The translations under genes were made by a program, and so were the position numbers. This document shows, in pieces, positions 7,284 to 15,436 of a stretch of DNA of 29,936 bases. The notes beneath the pieces were generated by a model that ran no database searches, was not told the origin of the DNA, and saw only the letters and a program-made list of their open reading frames with translations. Within the stretch, counting starts at the first letter, position 1, and each line of letters begins with the position of its first letter. Source of the stretch: a virus; IMG/VR virus record IMGVR_UViG_3300036857_000469, positions 1 to 29,936 of that record. One strand, written 5' to 3'.

Positions 7284-7993
7284 CAAGCTCCCTTCGATAG
7301 CTGGTCATATGTAGTAACATCGCGCACAAGAATGCCCAATGGCGTTGGCGGCCAAGCTCCGGCAGCCTTGGGTCCGTAGAACCGACCAGAGTCTACATCT
7401 AGCCAAACTGCTCCGTCAACCCCATCAACAGCTGATGGAGCGCCATGCCCCGGCATAAAGGTTGAAGATCCAGACGGGCCGACAGGACCTTGCGCGCCCG
7501 TGTCGCCTTTTGGACCCTGCGGACCCTGCGCGCCTGTTGCACCCGGCGGACCCTGTGCGCCAGTTGATCCAGTCGGACCAGGAGGACCTTGTTGTCCAGT
7601 AGTACCAGCTGGACCTTGAGCACCAGTCGGAATACCAAAAGCGAAGTCGAACAAATTCGGCGTTGGCTCTGTAACATCAACCGTCGCTTGCGATCCGGGC
7701 CCTAGCGTGGTCGTGCTAGCAGTGGCGTCTACATCTGCGCTTCCGCCATCACCGCCACCAGCACTTACAACCCAAACCCTACCCTGCTGATCAATTCCAA
7801 TCAGCTGCGTCGAACCTGTCAAAATCGACGGATCATCATTCTGGATCGGACCCCAAAGCGCACTCGCTCCATCAACACGCGCCCACGTGTTACCAGATTG
7901 GCGCACGACCACAGCCCGGAGCAACTGTTGGTCAAGGGCAACATCTGGCTTGACACTCTTGTTCGGGGCAAATAGTTGGTCGAGCCCCGGCAT
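7283..7993 (-). CDS. Collagen-like tail protein
   Basis: A 236-residue protein. Residues about 124-174 contain 17 uninterrupted Gly-X-Y triplets, a collagen-like trimeric stalk often seen in phage tail fibres. The N-terminal 110 residues and the C-terminal 60 (with the VWLDVDSGRFYGPK motif typical of caps that end such stalks) are globular. I took the ATG at 7993 because it overlaps the hub gene stop (TGATG), as at most junctions here; an ATG at 8008 adds five residues. It probably links the hub or baseplate to the LamG fibre encoded next. Confidence 0.8.
   Translation of the reverse strand: MPGLDQLFAPNKSVKPDVALDQQLLRAVVVRQSGNTWARVDGASALWGPIQNDDPSILTGSTQLIGIDQQGRVWVVSAGGGDGGSADVDATASTTTLGPGSQATVDVTEPTPNLFDFAFGIPTGAQGPAGTTGQQGPPGPTGSTGAQGPPGATGAQGPQGPKGDTGAQGPVGPSGSSTFMPGHGAPSAVDGVDGAVWLDVDSGRFYGPKAAGAWPPTPLGILVRDVTTYDQLSKGA
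7909..7930 (+). repeat. Dispersed element copy 4
   Basis: CCACAGCC at 7909-7916 and TGTTG at 7926-7930, near the 5' end of the collagen-like gene. As RNA of the operon strand it forms GACC-ACAG paired to CUGU-GGUC with a single bulged A. Confidence 0.6.
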
Positions 7994-10140
7994 CACATAC
8001 CCGGCCAATGCCGCTTATTGAAACGAGCTTCGTCTGACGGTGGGCGTGTGGTCTTGCGCACCTTTGGTCCATCACCCGACACGCCATCGCCCCAAGCCGA
8101 GGTATCAAACCGCTCGTATGAGATACCAGCGGCTTCCTCAAACTTGATCCAGACGTGCTCATTGTTATACATGACGGTGAACAGGTGTCCCTTACCTGCC
8201 ACTCCCCAACTGGAGAAGTTCGGGCTGCCCGCTCCAGGGCCACTGACCCGCGCAGTCTTGGTCTTCTTATCCCAAAGGTCGGCTCGCCAGAGCGCCAAAC
8301 TGCAACTGCTGGAGCAATCGAGGCCCCTGGTTGCAACCATTTGCGCAAGCGGAATGCCATGTTGCCCGCCATACACATATCCAGGCGTGGCCTCTGAAAT
8401 GTGCTTACAAATCTTGAACAGCGTGCCGATGTTGCCACCAGCGCCCTCGCTATCGACACCTTCCGTCCGCTCGCCAACCTCGGGTGCTGGCTCCTTCTTT
8501 TGCCGCTCGGGCTGCTTGATAGTTATTTCAGCCGTGGAGTCGAACCAGTCACGGCTCACCTCAGTCACGAGCCAACGACCATCCGGTCCGCCAAATCCAT
8601 CAACCATGATGCAAGTGCCAGGATAGGCCGACCATGAATGCAGCGCCACAGTCATTGTGCACTCATTCGGGTTCTTGTTCCAGTCCATATCCCAGTTGAA
8701 CTCCAGCAGCCTGGGATCGCCCTTGTTGACCGTCTCTGCCACCTTACGCCGGAACAAGTCTGTGTCCGACGAATACATCATCGCTCGGCCAATAGGAAAT
8801 GCCCGCCACTGAACTTCATCGGCCAGACGCTTGATCGCATCCCAGGAATTTTCGCCCTTGTCCCGGTGGTAGCGATACTGCTTCCTGTAATACTTAGATT
8901 GACCGGGTGCGAAGTCGTTGTCGCTGCCACGGTATACATCAAGCCAATGGGTTGCCTCGTTCACCCATGACCCATAGTTTGACCGACCATCGGTCGCGCG
9001 TCCCGCTCCAGATCCCTGCACATGCTGGCAGATTTGGTAAATCTTCCAGTCAGGATGCTTCCTGGCGATCTCAATCGCTCCACCCTCGCCTGTGAATCCC
9101 TTTGTCATGTAGAGATGAGTGCAGCCTGCAATATCCATCGGATCAACAGCAAAGTTCCGGGCTGTGGAGGGAATCAATTGAAACATCCCCTTGCTCCCAC
9201 CCAATCCGTGTTCTGGATTGCCTGCTGCTGTCTCAGTAATCACCGTACAGATAGCCGAAATGAGCGCGCGCCGGGAGGCATTGTCCTCACCAGTCGCTTG
9301 GTCCAACATATCGTTCATATTGGACCGCTGGTGATTATCGGCCAGCTTGCCCTTCACCGTTAGGTCTTGGGAATCCTTGATGCCGTTCTTGGGGTTTGGG
9401 GAATCCTTGTCGGTGTCCTTGGGCTTGCCCCGCTTCCCATTCCCAGGATTGTCAATTGGCCGACGCGGCACGGACATATGGAGATACTGCGACAGGCTCA
9501 AGGTGTCCGGATAGTCAGGCTTTGCGATGGGCTGCTTGCGTGTCAACTCAGGACACAAGAAAGGAATTCGCTCAGCTTTGATCTCGCGCACCATGCGCAA
9601 GATGAACTCGGCCCGCGTCACCTTTGAGCGGCTGGCCGAAATGGCACCCTTCTTGCGCCGCAGCCAGTAGATCATCCGGTCCTCGAAGACCAACGTATAG
9701 TTGTCCTGGAGGTCACCGGTAATCTTCGACAGCCGGAAGATTACGTCATCAAGTTCAATCTCCACAGCCCGGCCGGACAATGTTGGGGCATTGACGGGCT
9801 TACCTAGCTCGTCGGTCATCACATTGTTTTGCTTGGCCGCTTTGGTGCGCGGCCGATTTGTCACAACGCGTCCCATCTTCTCCGCGAACATATGTCCGTG
9901 GGGATCGGAGATAACCATCTCGATCTCACTCGCGCCCTCGATGGTGCGGGTGATATGCAGCGATTGGATGGCAGCGTTCACCTTCAGCGGGCGTCCACCA
10001 CCCGCCCAAGTCAACACGAGGTCCTCCATGCCCATGTACGGGCGCATCCCGACCATCTCCCACCGCAGCCACTTCTTCTTCGACTTCCAGAAGGTAGCGT
10101 TGTACTTCGTCGTGCGATGCTTGACTTTGGTGCTGGGCAT
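7993..10140 (-). CDS. Baseplate hub with inserted lytic transglycosylase and C-terminal NlpC/P60-like domain
   Basis: A 715-residue multidomain protein. Residues 1-220 and about 430-545 resemble the two parts of a gp27/gpD-type hub. Between them (about 285-400) is a lytic transglycosylase-like domain with likely catalytic Glu303 and the GGSKGMFQLIPST motif. After a Glu/Pro linker, residues 575-690 look like NlpC/P60, with a likely catalytic Cys609 in GLDCSSSCS and His652 in GKGHLF. It would cut glycan strands and peptides of the host wall as the tube passes. It overlaps both neighbours by one base. Confidence 0.8.
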   Translation of the reverse strand: MPSTKVKHRTTKYNATFWKSKKKWLRWEMVGMRPYMGMEDLVLTWAGGGRPLKVNAAIQSLHITRTIEGASEIEMVISDPHGHMFAEKMGRVVTNRPRTKAAKQNNVMTDELGKPVNAPTLSGRAVEIELDDVIFRLSKITGDLQDNYTLVFEDRMIYWLRRKKGAISASRSKVTRAEFILRMVREIKAERIPFLCPELTRKQPIAKPDYPDTLSLSQYLHMSVPRRPIDNPGNGKRGKPKDTDKDSPNPKNGIKDSQDLTVKGKLADNHQRSNMNDMLDQATGEDNASRRALISAICTVITETAAGNPEHGLGGSKGMFQLIPSTARNFAVDPMDIAGCTHLYMTKGFTGEGGAIEIARKHPDWKIYQICQHVQGSGAGRATDGRSNYGSWVNEATHWLDVYRGSDNDFAPGQSKYYRKQYRYHRDKGENSWDAIKRLADEVQWRAFPIGRAMMYSSDTDLFRRKVAETVNKGDPRLLEFNWDMDWNKNPNECTMTVALHSWSAYPGTCIMVDGFGGPDGRWLVTEVSRDWFDSTAEITIKQPERQKKEPAPEVGERTEGVDSEGAGGNIGTLFKICKHISEATPGYVYGGQHGIPLAQMVATRGLDCSSSCSLALWRADLWDKKTKTARVSGPGAGSPNFSSWGVAGKGHLFTVMYNNEHVWIKFEEAAGISYERFDTSAWGDGVSGDGPKVRKTTRPPSDEARFNKRHWPGM
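9144..9167 (-). repeat. Dispersed element copy 5 (reverse orientation)
   Basis: CAACA at 9144-9148 and GGCTGTGG at 9160-9167 on the + strand, which is CCACAGCC then TGTTG on the - strand. It lies in the transglycosylase-like domain of the hub gene. Confidence 0.5.
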
Positions 10141-10907
10141 TACTTGTTCTTATGCGACTTGGACTTTGAATTGTGGATCAAACGGTTGGCATCCTTCGTC
10201 GCTGGCACGCGGATGCGTGTTCCCGCCTTGAGGTGCATGTTCGACTTCTTGACAATCTTTTTGTTTAGCTCGCGGATGTCCGTCCACTTACATCCGATAC
10301 GCCGGGCGATATTGGCGGGGGTGTCACCGTGCCGACACTTCCACGTAACGGTCTTCCCTTTCGGGCTACCGGTTGGGGTGCGATCCGGAACGTAACGCGG
10401 CGGCATGTATTGGCGCACCGTCATGTTGCATTTGATGCGCGCCTGCTTGAAGCTATGTGCGGAGCGAATGGAGCCGTCATCCTCGAAGCTCATCGACTCG
10501 ATGATCCAGTCGATGTTCGGGAACTCAGGAATCCCCTCAATCGAGATTAGTCCAGGCCGCGAGTCTCCATCGCCGCGAGCGATCTTCCAAAGGTTATTGA
10601 TGTTCGGAGTCTGCGGATCGAACACCCGTCCGGCCAACCGCTGGCTACCGTGCCCCACGCGGCCAATAGGCCCCGTCCGATAACCATCAAGGAGAAACGA
10701 GAATGTTCCCTGGAGCGGCTCGTTGCCCCGCCAAATCGTCATCCCGGTCTGCTTGGGACGCGGGACCATCTCCCAGCCGGTGTCCTCGTTTGTGATCATC
10801 GGTGTCTCTGGACCAAGCAGACACGTCAGATTGACCCAAGGATTGTTCGATGTAATACGAACGTATCCAGGGTCAACGGGAAGCTTGGGATAAACCTCTC
10901 CTGGCAT
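10140..10907 (-). CDS. LysM-containing baseplate/tail protein
   Basis: A 255-residue protein. The N-terminal 170 residues are beta-rich and unrecognised. Residues about 186-236 form a LysM module with the usual TWKCRHGDT start, a middle helix containing IARRIG, and the closing AGTRIRVP strand. LysM proteins just after the tape measure are a regular feature of contractile and related tails (XkdP, gp53 types). They sit at the baseplate-tube junction, so LysM here may mediate protein contact rather than peptidoglycan binding. A basic, Lys-rich tail ends the protein. Start and stop overlap both neighbours (TAATG). Confidence 0.8.
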   Translation of the reverse strand: MPGEVYPKLPVDPGYVRITSNNPWVNLTCLLGPETPMITNEDTGWEMVPRPKQTGMTIWRGNEPLQGTFSFLLDGYRTGPIGRVGHGSQRLAGRVFDPQTPNINNLWKIARGDGDSRPGLISIEGIPEFPNIDWIIESMSFEDDGSIRSAHSFKQARIKCNMTVRQYMPPRYVPDRTPTGSPKGKTVTWKCRHGDTPANIARRIGCKWTDIRELNKKIVKKSNMHLKAGTRIRVPATKDANRLIHNSKSKSHKNK

Positions 10908-12805
10908 TATCGTCTCGCCATGTTATCCGCGGTGTGCTTGGCGACGTTCTTGGTGACTAGCTTGCCGTCAAGATAGAGGTTGTTATGGATTTCGAACGGC
11001 TTATCAAAAGCGCCCTTCTTCCGGAATGGGTTGTAGGTTGACCCCGCTTCCGGGATGGCACGTCTGTATGGTGCCGTCGGATCAAAGGGGACTGCTCCAC
11101 CAGTGCCCTTGTTCTTGGTCCCTGCATTTGGATCGCCACCACCGGTTAGGCCCAACTTCTTCCCGACCCATCCTGCTGCCTTACCAATTCCGTGCAGCCC
11201 AGCTTTGATTCCCGCCCAGATGCTGCTAAAGATGGTCTTGCCAAAGTTGTAGAAGACCGCCGCCACCTGCGGAATGATACTGCCGAATCTGAGGAAGAAA
11301 TCTTTGACCTTCTGCCAAGCTCCGAGAATTCTCAGCGCGGGACCTTCGAGCGCGTGGCCTGCCGGAATGAGCTTATTGAAGATATATCCAACAAACCTGC
11401 CAAAGACTCGCAAGAGCCAAGCAACGATTCTTATCAACCATCTGAATGGCTTTATTACCCAACCAATGACTCGTCCGACGCGCCCAAGAACCTTGACCGC
11501 AATCCCGAAAATCTTACCAGGACCGAAGACAAAACCAACCACAAAACCGATCTTCTCAAACCATCCGCGGAATGGCCGCAACTTCGTCCCTAGCCATCCA
11601 AGGATTGAGGCAAACAGTTTTATCACTGGAATGGCAAACTTCAAAAGGTTCAAGAAGCCACCAAAGGCACCGACAGCCAAACCCTTGAGAAATGGTCCGA
11701 GCACATTATCCCAGAACGGCTTGGCAGGAGCTAGTGCATCCAAGAACTGTCCGAAATACTTGGATACAGCACCCCAGACCTTGCCTAGTGTTTTGCCGAT
11801 CTTTACGGCCATGCCCATGTGCTCGTCTGGGGTGAGAAGAGCCCTATCCCTGCCGCCTGTGCGGCCCTCTTGGAAGGCTCCACTCAAGTTGCGCTGGAAG
11901 CGTTCGAAGCCGCCAGAGCGTCCCCACTTAGCGATCTTCTCCAAGACTTCAGCAATCTTGGGTAGAACCTTCTGTTCCAGGTAATCGAACAAGGGCTTCA
12001 TCACTTGTCCAAGTACCATGCGGGAGTAGTCACGGATGGTCGAGATCAAGCCGTTGAAGGTCTTGCTCTGCTTCTCGGCCATACCACTGTAACGCTTATC
12101 CATCTGCGAGGCAAGGATGTCGAGTCCCTGCTTGGCCGACACCTGCCCCTTGCGCAACATCTTGTTGAGCTTACCGCCCGTAACACCAAGTCCCTCGGCC
12201 AGCATCCTGTAAGCGGGCAGACCAGCATCCGCCAACTGGAGTAGCTCCTCTGAGTACACCTTGCCCTTGGCCTGCATCTGACCAAGAGCGCGAGTAATGC
12301 GGTCGATCCGCTCAGGATCGGCACCCACGGCGGCGACCGCATCGCCCACCTTCGACATGAGTGGAATCACTTCTTTCGCGTTCATGCCAAAGCCAAGCAG
12401 CTTCTGTGATGCATCAACTAGCTGCGGGAACTCAAACGGCGTCCTGGCCGCGAGTTCGAACAAGTCTTGCAGCATCGTATTCGCCTTGCCAGCGCTACCA
12501 AGTAGCTCGGTGAACGCGACCTGCGACTGCTCCATTGAGGCGTCGAACTTGATACCGATGTAGGCCGCTGCCGTCCCGACAGCGCCCAAGGCGAACGCCA
12601 GTCGGCCAGCCATATGGATCACGTTGCCCATATTGAAGGCCGACTGGTTCAGCTGATGCCCCATCGCTTGCGCGGATTTATCAACCGACACATTGGCCGC
12701 TGCGAGACGCTCAGTGGCGGCGGCTGCCGCATCCATGCCGACTGTGTACGCCCGTTGCCCCATCAGGCGCAGTTCGGTCAGGATCGTGTCTCGCAGAGTT
12801 GCCAT
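10907..12805 (-). CDS. Tail tape measure protein
   Basis: A 632-residue protein that sets tail length and is later ejected. Residues about 85-230 match the tape-measure N-terminal domain (GSAGKANTMLQDLFELA, then TPFEFPQLVDASQKLLGFG). The centre (about 370-540) is a run of Gly/Trp-rich hydrophobic helices that could act in or at the host membrane. The C-terminus (about 600-632) has a beta hairpin motif (NNLYLDGKLVTKNV) like other tape measures. At about 0.15 nm per residue the length would suggest a tail near 95 nm, a general rule and not a measurement. It directly follows the G/GT chaperone genes. Confidence 0.9.
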   Translation of the reverse strand: MATLRDTILTELRLMGQRAYTVGMDAAAAATERLAAANVSVDKSAQAMGHQLNQSAFNMGNVIHMAGRLAFALGAVGTAAAYIGIKFDASMEQSQVAFTELLGSAGKANTMLQDLFELAARTPFEFPQLVDASQKLLGFGMNAKEVIPLMSKVGDAVAAVGADPERIDRITRALGQMQAKGKVYSEELLQLADAGLPAYRMLAEGLGVTGGKLNKMLRKGQVSAKQGLDILASQMDKRYSGMAEKQSKTFNGLISTIRDYSRMVLGQVMKPLFDYLEQKVLPKIAEVLEKIAKWGRSGGFERFQRNLSGAFQEGRTGGRDRALLTPDEHMGMAVKIGKTLGKVWGAVSKYFGQFLDALAPAKPFWDNVLGPFLKGLAVGAFGGFLNLLKFAIPVIKLFASILGWLGTKLRPFRGWFEKIGFVVGFVFGPGKIFGIAVKVLGRVGRVIGWVIKPFRWLIRIVAWLLRVFGRFVGYIFNKLIPAGHALEGPALRILGAWQKVKDFFLRFGSIIPQVAAVFYNFGKTIFSSIWAGIKAGLHGIGKAAGWVGKKLGLTGGGDPNAGTKNKGTGGAVPFDPTAPYRRAIPEAGSTYNPFRKKGAFDKPFEIHNNLYLDGKLVTKNVAKHTADNMARR

Positions 12806-12806
12806 G

Positions 12807-13573
12807 CTACTTCATCGCTTGCGACAGTTCGTAGATGATCTTGTTCGCCAGCAGGTCATCTCGTTCGTTCATGAGTTCCCGCGCTCGCCGTCCCACGACT
12901 AGCAAGAGATCACGTTCAAACGAGTCTTCCATGGTTGCTATTCGCCAGGGGTCGATTCCACAGAGGGCGCACTGGGCGAGAACATCTCGCCAGTCTGCGT
13001 CGAGGATTTTCCCACTTCAGGCTTCCGACTTGGATCTTGCATCCACTCCATGAGGTTGTCTGCGTGCGTCACGATGGCCAGGGAGTTCTGGCCAAACAGC
13101 AGGAGGATCACCTCATGCGCCGTCAGTGTCGCCGGTGGCGCTTCCGGATTCGGGTTGGGCGGAACGATTTCCAGCAGTTCGGCCAGACGGTGTTCGAGTC
13201 GCACCGCACCCTGGTCGTCCTCCAAAATCCACGGCTGGTCGTCCGCCGAGTACCCCACGAGGTTGATGCACGCCTGCGACATGAACGACATCGACAGACT
13301 CGTCATCTGCGGCTTATCCTGCGCTTGGCGCGCCGCGATGAACCGATCAAGCGGCCCTTGCTCCAGGACCTTGTACTTGATCTTCAACCGTTCCCCGAAC
13401 TCGCCTCCAACTGCGAGTTCGAGTGTGTGCTTCTGCTGCTGGGCCTTGGCTTGCGCCTTCAGCTGACCCAACACGCTGACCGGGCTGTGACCGTTGCTGC
13501 CATTTGGCGGCGGGACCACAGCCCCGGGAGCCGTGTTGGAAGCGTCTCCCGGGGTAATGTGGAGTTCGCTCAC
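12807..13573 (-). CDS. Tail assembly chaperone GT, made by -1 ribosomal frameshift
   Basis: Extended form of the chaperone. Ribosomes reading the gpG-like frame are expected to slip back one base at GGGAAAA (13007-13013, read G GGA AAA) and continue in the frame ending at 12807. The extension adds about 62 residues, including WRDVLAQCALCGIDPWRI and a charged helical tail. It has no ribosome site of its own. A 41-residue ORF starting at the ATG at 12932 lies wholly within the extension. The location between tube and tape measure is the classical place for this G/GT pair. Confidence 0.8.
12938..13573 (-). CDS. Tail assembly chaperone G-like (unshifted product)
   Basis: A 211-residue acidic protein, the more abundant of the two chaperone forms. 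It is expected to bind the tape measure before tube polymerisation and not to remain in the virion. The N-terminal 30 residues are Pro/Gly/Asn-rich and likely disordered; the core (about 45-190) is helical and contains VILLLFGQNS. The GTG at 13573 overlaps the stop of the tube gene (GTGA). The assignment rests on position, size and the slippery site near its 3' end. Confidence 0.75.
   Translation of the reverse strand: MSELHITPGDASNTAPGAVVPPPNGSNGHSPVSVLGQLKAQAKAQQQKHTLELAVGGEFGERLKIKYKVLEQGPLDRFIAARQAQDKPQMTSLSMSFMSQACINLVGYSADDQPWILEDDQGAVRLEHRLAELLEIVPPNPNPEAPPATLTAHEVILLLFGQNSLAIVTHADNLMEWMQDPSRKPEVGKSSTQTGEMFSPSAPSVESTPGE
12975..13013 (-). promoter_or_regulatory. -1 programmed frameshift site: slippery heptamer plus hairpin
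   Basis: The heptamer GGGAAAA occupies 13013 to 13007 on the coding strand, in the X XXY YYZ register; lambda G/GT uses GGGAAAG. About 16 nt downstream (coding strand) GGCGAG and CTCGCC (12991-12986 and 12980-12975) form a 6-bp GC-rich stem with a 5-nt loop, extendable by three pairs across one bulge, which brings its base to about 12 nt from the heptamer. Such a stem commonly stimulates slippage. Confidence 0.8.
13516..13538 (+). repeat. Dispersed element copy 6
   Basis: CCACAGCC at 13516-13523 and TGTTG at 13534-13538, within the first 60 bp of the chaperone gene and antisense to it. Confidence 0.55.
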
Positions 13574-13995
13574 GACCAGGACACCGAATCGCAGGTGAAC
13601 TCCAGCGCCACCAGCGCTGGGTCATTCGAGGTGGAGTCGAGGTCGGGCGGGGTCATCGTCTTCAGCGTGCCGCCCAGCGTCATCAGCCGGCCACGCGGCG
13701 CACCGGTCACATCGAGCATCTGGACGCCGAGTGCTCCACGTCCATTGCCGACGCGCGGGAACAACCACGGCATCAGCGGGTCGTCGCGTGCCCAATCGAA
13801 CAGGCGTGTGAAGGTGCAGTTGCCGATGGTTTTGGTGCCTCCGAGGCTGATCTCCTGGGCCATGCCGCCCGGCTTGTACTTGTTCTCCTCGGAGTCGATC
13901 TCCCCACCTTCCTTCTTATCCCAGACGCCGAGGTCACGACCATCGACGACCAGGGTCAGGAGGTGGGTGTCTTCGCGGGTGGGGTTCGCGCTCAT
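13570..13995 (-). CDS. Tail tube protein
   Basis: A 141-residue beta-rich protein directly after the sheath gene, the invariant place for the inner tube subunit of contractile tails. The sequence is consistent with that fold: an N-terminal VDGRDLG turn, a GGxE/EI region, GGTKTIGNCTFTRLFD (the G-x-x-T-x-x-N/D strand seen in tube proteins), and a C-terminal strand LVALEFTCDSVSW. It would polymerise as hexamer rings around the tape measure. The start overlaps the sheath stop (ATGA) and the stop overlaps the chaperone start (GTGA). Confidence 0.85.
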   Translation of the reverse strand: MSANPTREDTHLLTLVVDGRDLGVWDKKEGGEIDSEENKYKPGGMAQEISLGGTKTIGNCTFTRLFDWARDDPLMPWLFPRVGNGRGALGVQMLDVTGAPRGRLMTLGGTLKTMTPPDLDSTSNDPALVALEFTCDSVSWS

Positions 13996-15422
13996 GCGGC
14001 CGCTGGCACCTCCTCAGCAGTCGGGACCTTGATGATCTCGACCTTGATCCACTCCGCGATCTTGCTGGTACGGAGGTAGAGGGTGACGTGAACTTCGCCG
14101 CCGGAAATGGTATCCGGCGTGTTGTTGTTCGTGTCGCAGATCACGCGGAACGCCTGGTCTGGGGTTGCTCCGTACAAAGCGCCAACCAGCCAGTACGGTT
14201 GGAGGATGCCGACCACCGCGTTCTTGACGCGAGTGAACAGATGGTTGAGACCGTCAATGGTGTTGAAGACGTACTCCTCCACCTGCGCTTGCACTTCGTG
14301 GGCGATGGTCATGATGACCCGCGACTCCTGGAAGAACAGCCAGTTTGTGTCGTCGGGGCCTGCCACTGTTCTGTAGCCGTAGGTGCGCACGTTGCCGTAC
14401 AACATTCGGCCCAGAGACACGCCTGCCGCGTTGAGCGTCTGGCGGTCGGCGTCGCTGTAGTCGTTTGCCAGGCCGATGGCCCGGCGAGAGATGGCTTGGG
14501 CGCCTGCCGCGACCAGCGAAGCGTCTCGCATGGCATCAACCTTGGCGATCAGACCCATCTCCATCCCACCATACGGGATGATGTTCGTTGAGTCCTGCGC
14601 GTCACCGGGGTAGATCAGCCACGGCGCGAGGCCGATCATGTACCGGCAGCCGGTCTGGCCGTAGAGCGCCTCCACCGCCGCCGTGAGTTCAAACACGTCG
14701 TCGGTGTTCGGGAAGTCCAGCACGCCGACGCGGTGCTGGAAGTCGCAGTGTTCCCCGACCATCAAGTGAACACTCGGGTCGCTTTCGCCAGGACAATTGA
14801 CCTGTCCTGGGCCAAGGTCGTACTTCAGGAGGTCGAGGCCACTCTGATAGTCGTCGGCAGCATGAGCCCCGTTGGCCCCGCCCGCCAGTGTGGCAGTGAC
14901 GTTCGGTGCCGGAAGGGTGTCCGAATCGGCACCCTCATCCGACACCACAACGTAGAACGACTTGTCGGCCGCCCACGCCTTGGCCGCATCCAGAGTGAGG
15001 AGGTTGGGAGACGACTCCACCACCTCACCATCGTACGACACTTGGAGGCGAATGGCCGTTGCCGATCCAATCGGCGCGACCGACTCCACCTCCACATCAT
15101 TGCCCCAGAGGCCCCCGGACTTGGCAGAGAACTCAGCCCAAGTCCCGAGCATTCCCAGGGCAACGGCATCACCCGCTGCTGAGTTGCGAGCGATGTACGC
15201 GGTACGGCCACCTTCAGCGAAGAATGAACCCACCGAGTCGTACATGGCACTCGCACCGTTTCGACCACCACAATACTTCTGGTAGTCAGCCATGTTGTGC
15301 GCGACCGTCAATGGAGCACCACGCTCCGTGTAGCCCGCGAACATGCCCTGGCTGGGATCGAGGATCGCTTCACCTGCTTCGAAGGTATCAACGATTTCGA
15401 CATCCACGCCGGGTCTTGGCAC
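13992..15422 (-). CDS. Contractile tail sheath protein
   Basis: A 476-residue protein forming the contractile sheath. It starts at a GTG (MPRPGVDVEIVD), preceded by GGAGGT five bases upstream. The N-terminal region has the PGV(D/Y) opening usual in sheath subunits. The C-terminal domain (about 330-476) contains the family's VWGARTL-like region, here LYGNVRTYGYRTV, followed by WLFFQESRVIMTI and the long helix with FNTIDGLNHLFTRV. The last 15 residues (around EIIKVPTAEEVP) form the extended arm that in sheaths interlocks with neighbours. It precedes the tube gene, as in all contractile phages. Confidence 0.92.
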   Translation of the reverse strand: MPRPGVDVEIVDTFEAGEAILDPSQGMFAGYTERGAPLTVAHNMADYQKYCGGRNGASAMYDSVGSFFAEGGRTAYIARNSAAGDAVALGMLGTWAEFSAKSGGLWGNDVEVESVAPIGSATAIRLQVSYDGEVVESSPNLLTLDAAKAWAADKSFYVVVSDEGADSDTLPAPNVTATLAGGANGAHAADDYQSGLDLLKYDLGPGQVNCPGESDPSVHLMVGEHCDFQHRVGVLDFPNTDDVFELTAAVEALYGQTGCRYMIGLAPWLIYPGDAQDSTNIIPYGGMEMGLIAKVDAMRDASLVAAGAQAISRRAIGLANDYSDADRQTLNAAGVSLGRMLYGNVRTYGYRTVAGPDDTNWLFFQESRVIMTIAHEVQAQVEEYVFNTIDGLNHLFTRVKNAVVGILQPYWLVGALYGATPDQAFRVICDTNNNTPDTISGGEVHVTLYLRTSKIAEWIKVEIIKVPTAEEVPAAA

Positions 15423-15436
15423 TGCACACCTCCAAT

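Noticed and set aside
7440-7640. A CRISPR-like or tandem DNA repeat
   Set aside because: The repeated GGACC/TTG pattern is the coding DNA of Gly-X-Y collagen triplets, with no conserved repeat-spacer structure.
12807-12932. A separate 41-codon gene before the tape measure
   Set aside because: It has no Shine-Dalgarno sequence and is better explained as the end of the -1 frameshift product.
12935-14032. A 365-codon rightward open frame across the chaperone and tube genes
   Set aside because: It is Arg/His-rich, as expected of the antisense frame of GC-rich coding DNA, and the opposite strand holds well-supported tail genes with a frameshift signal.
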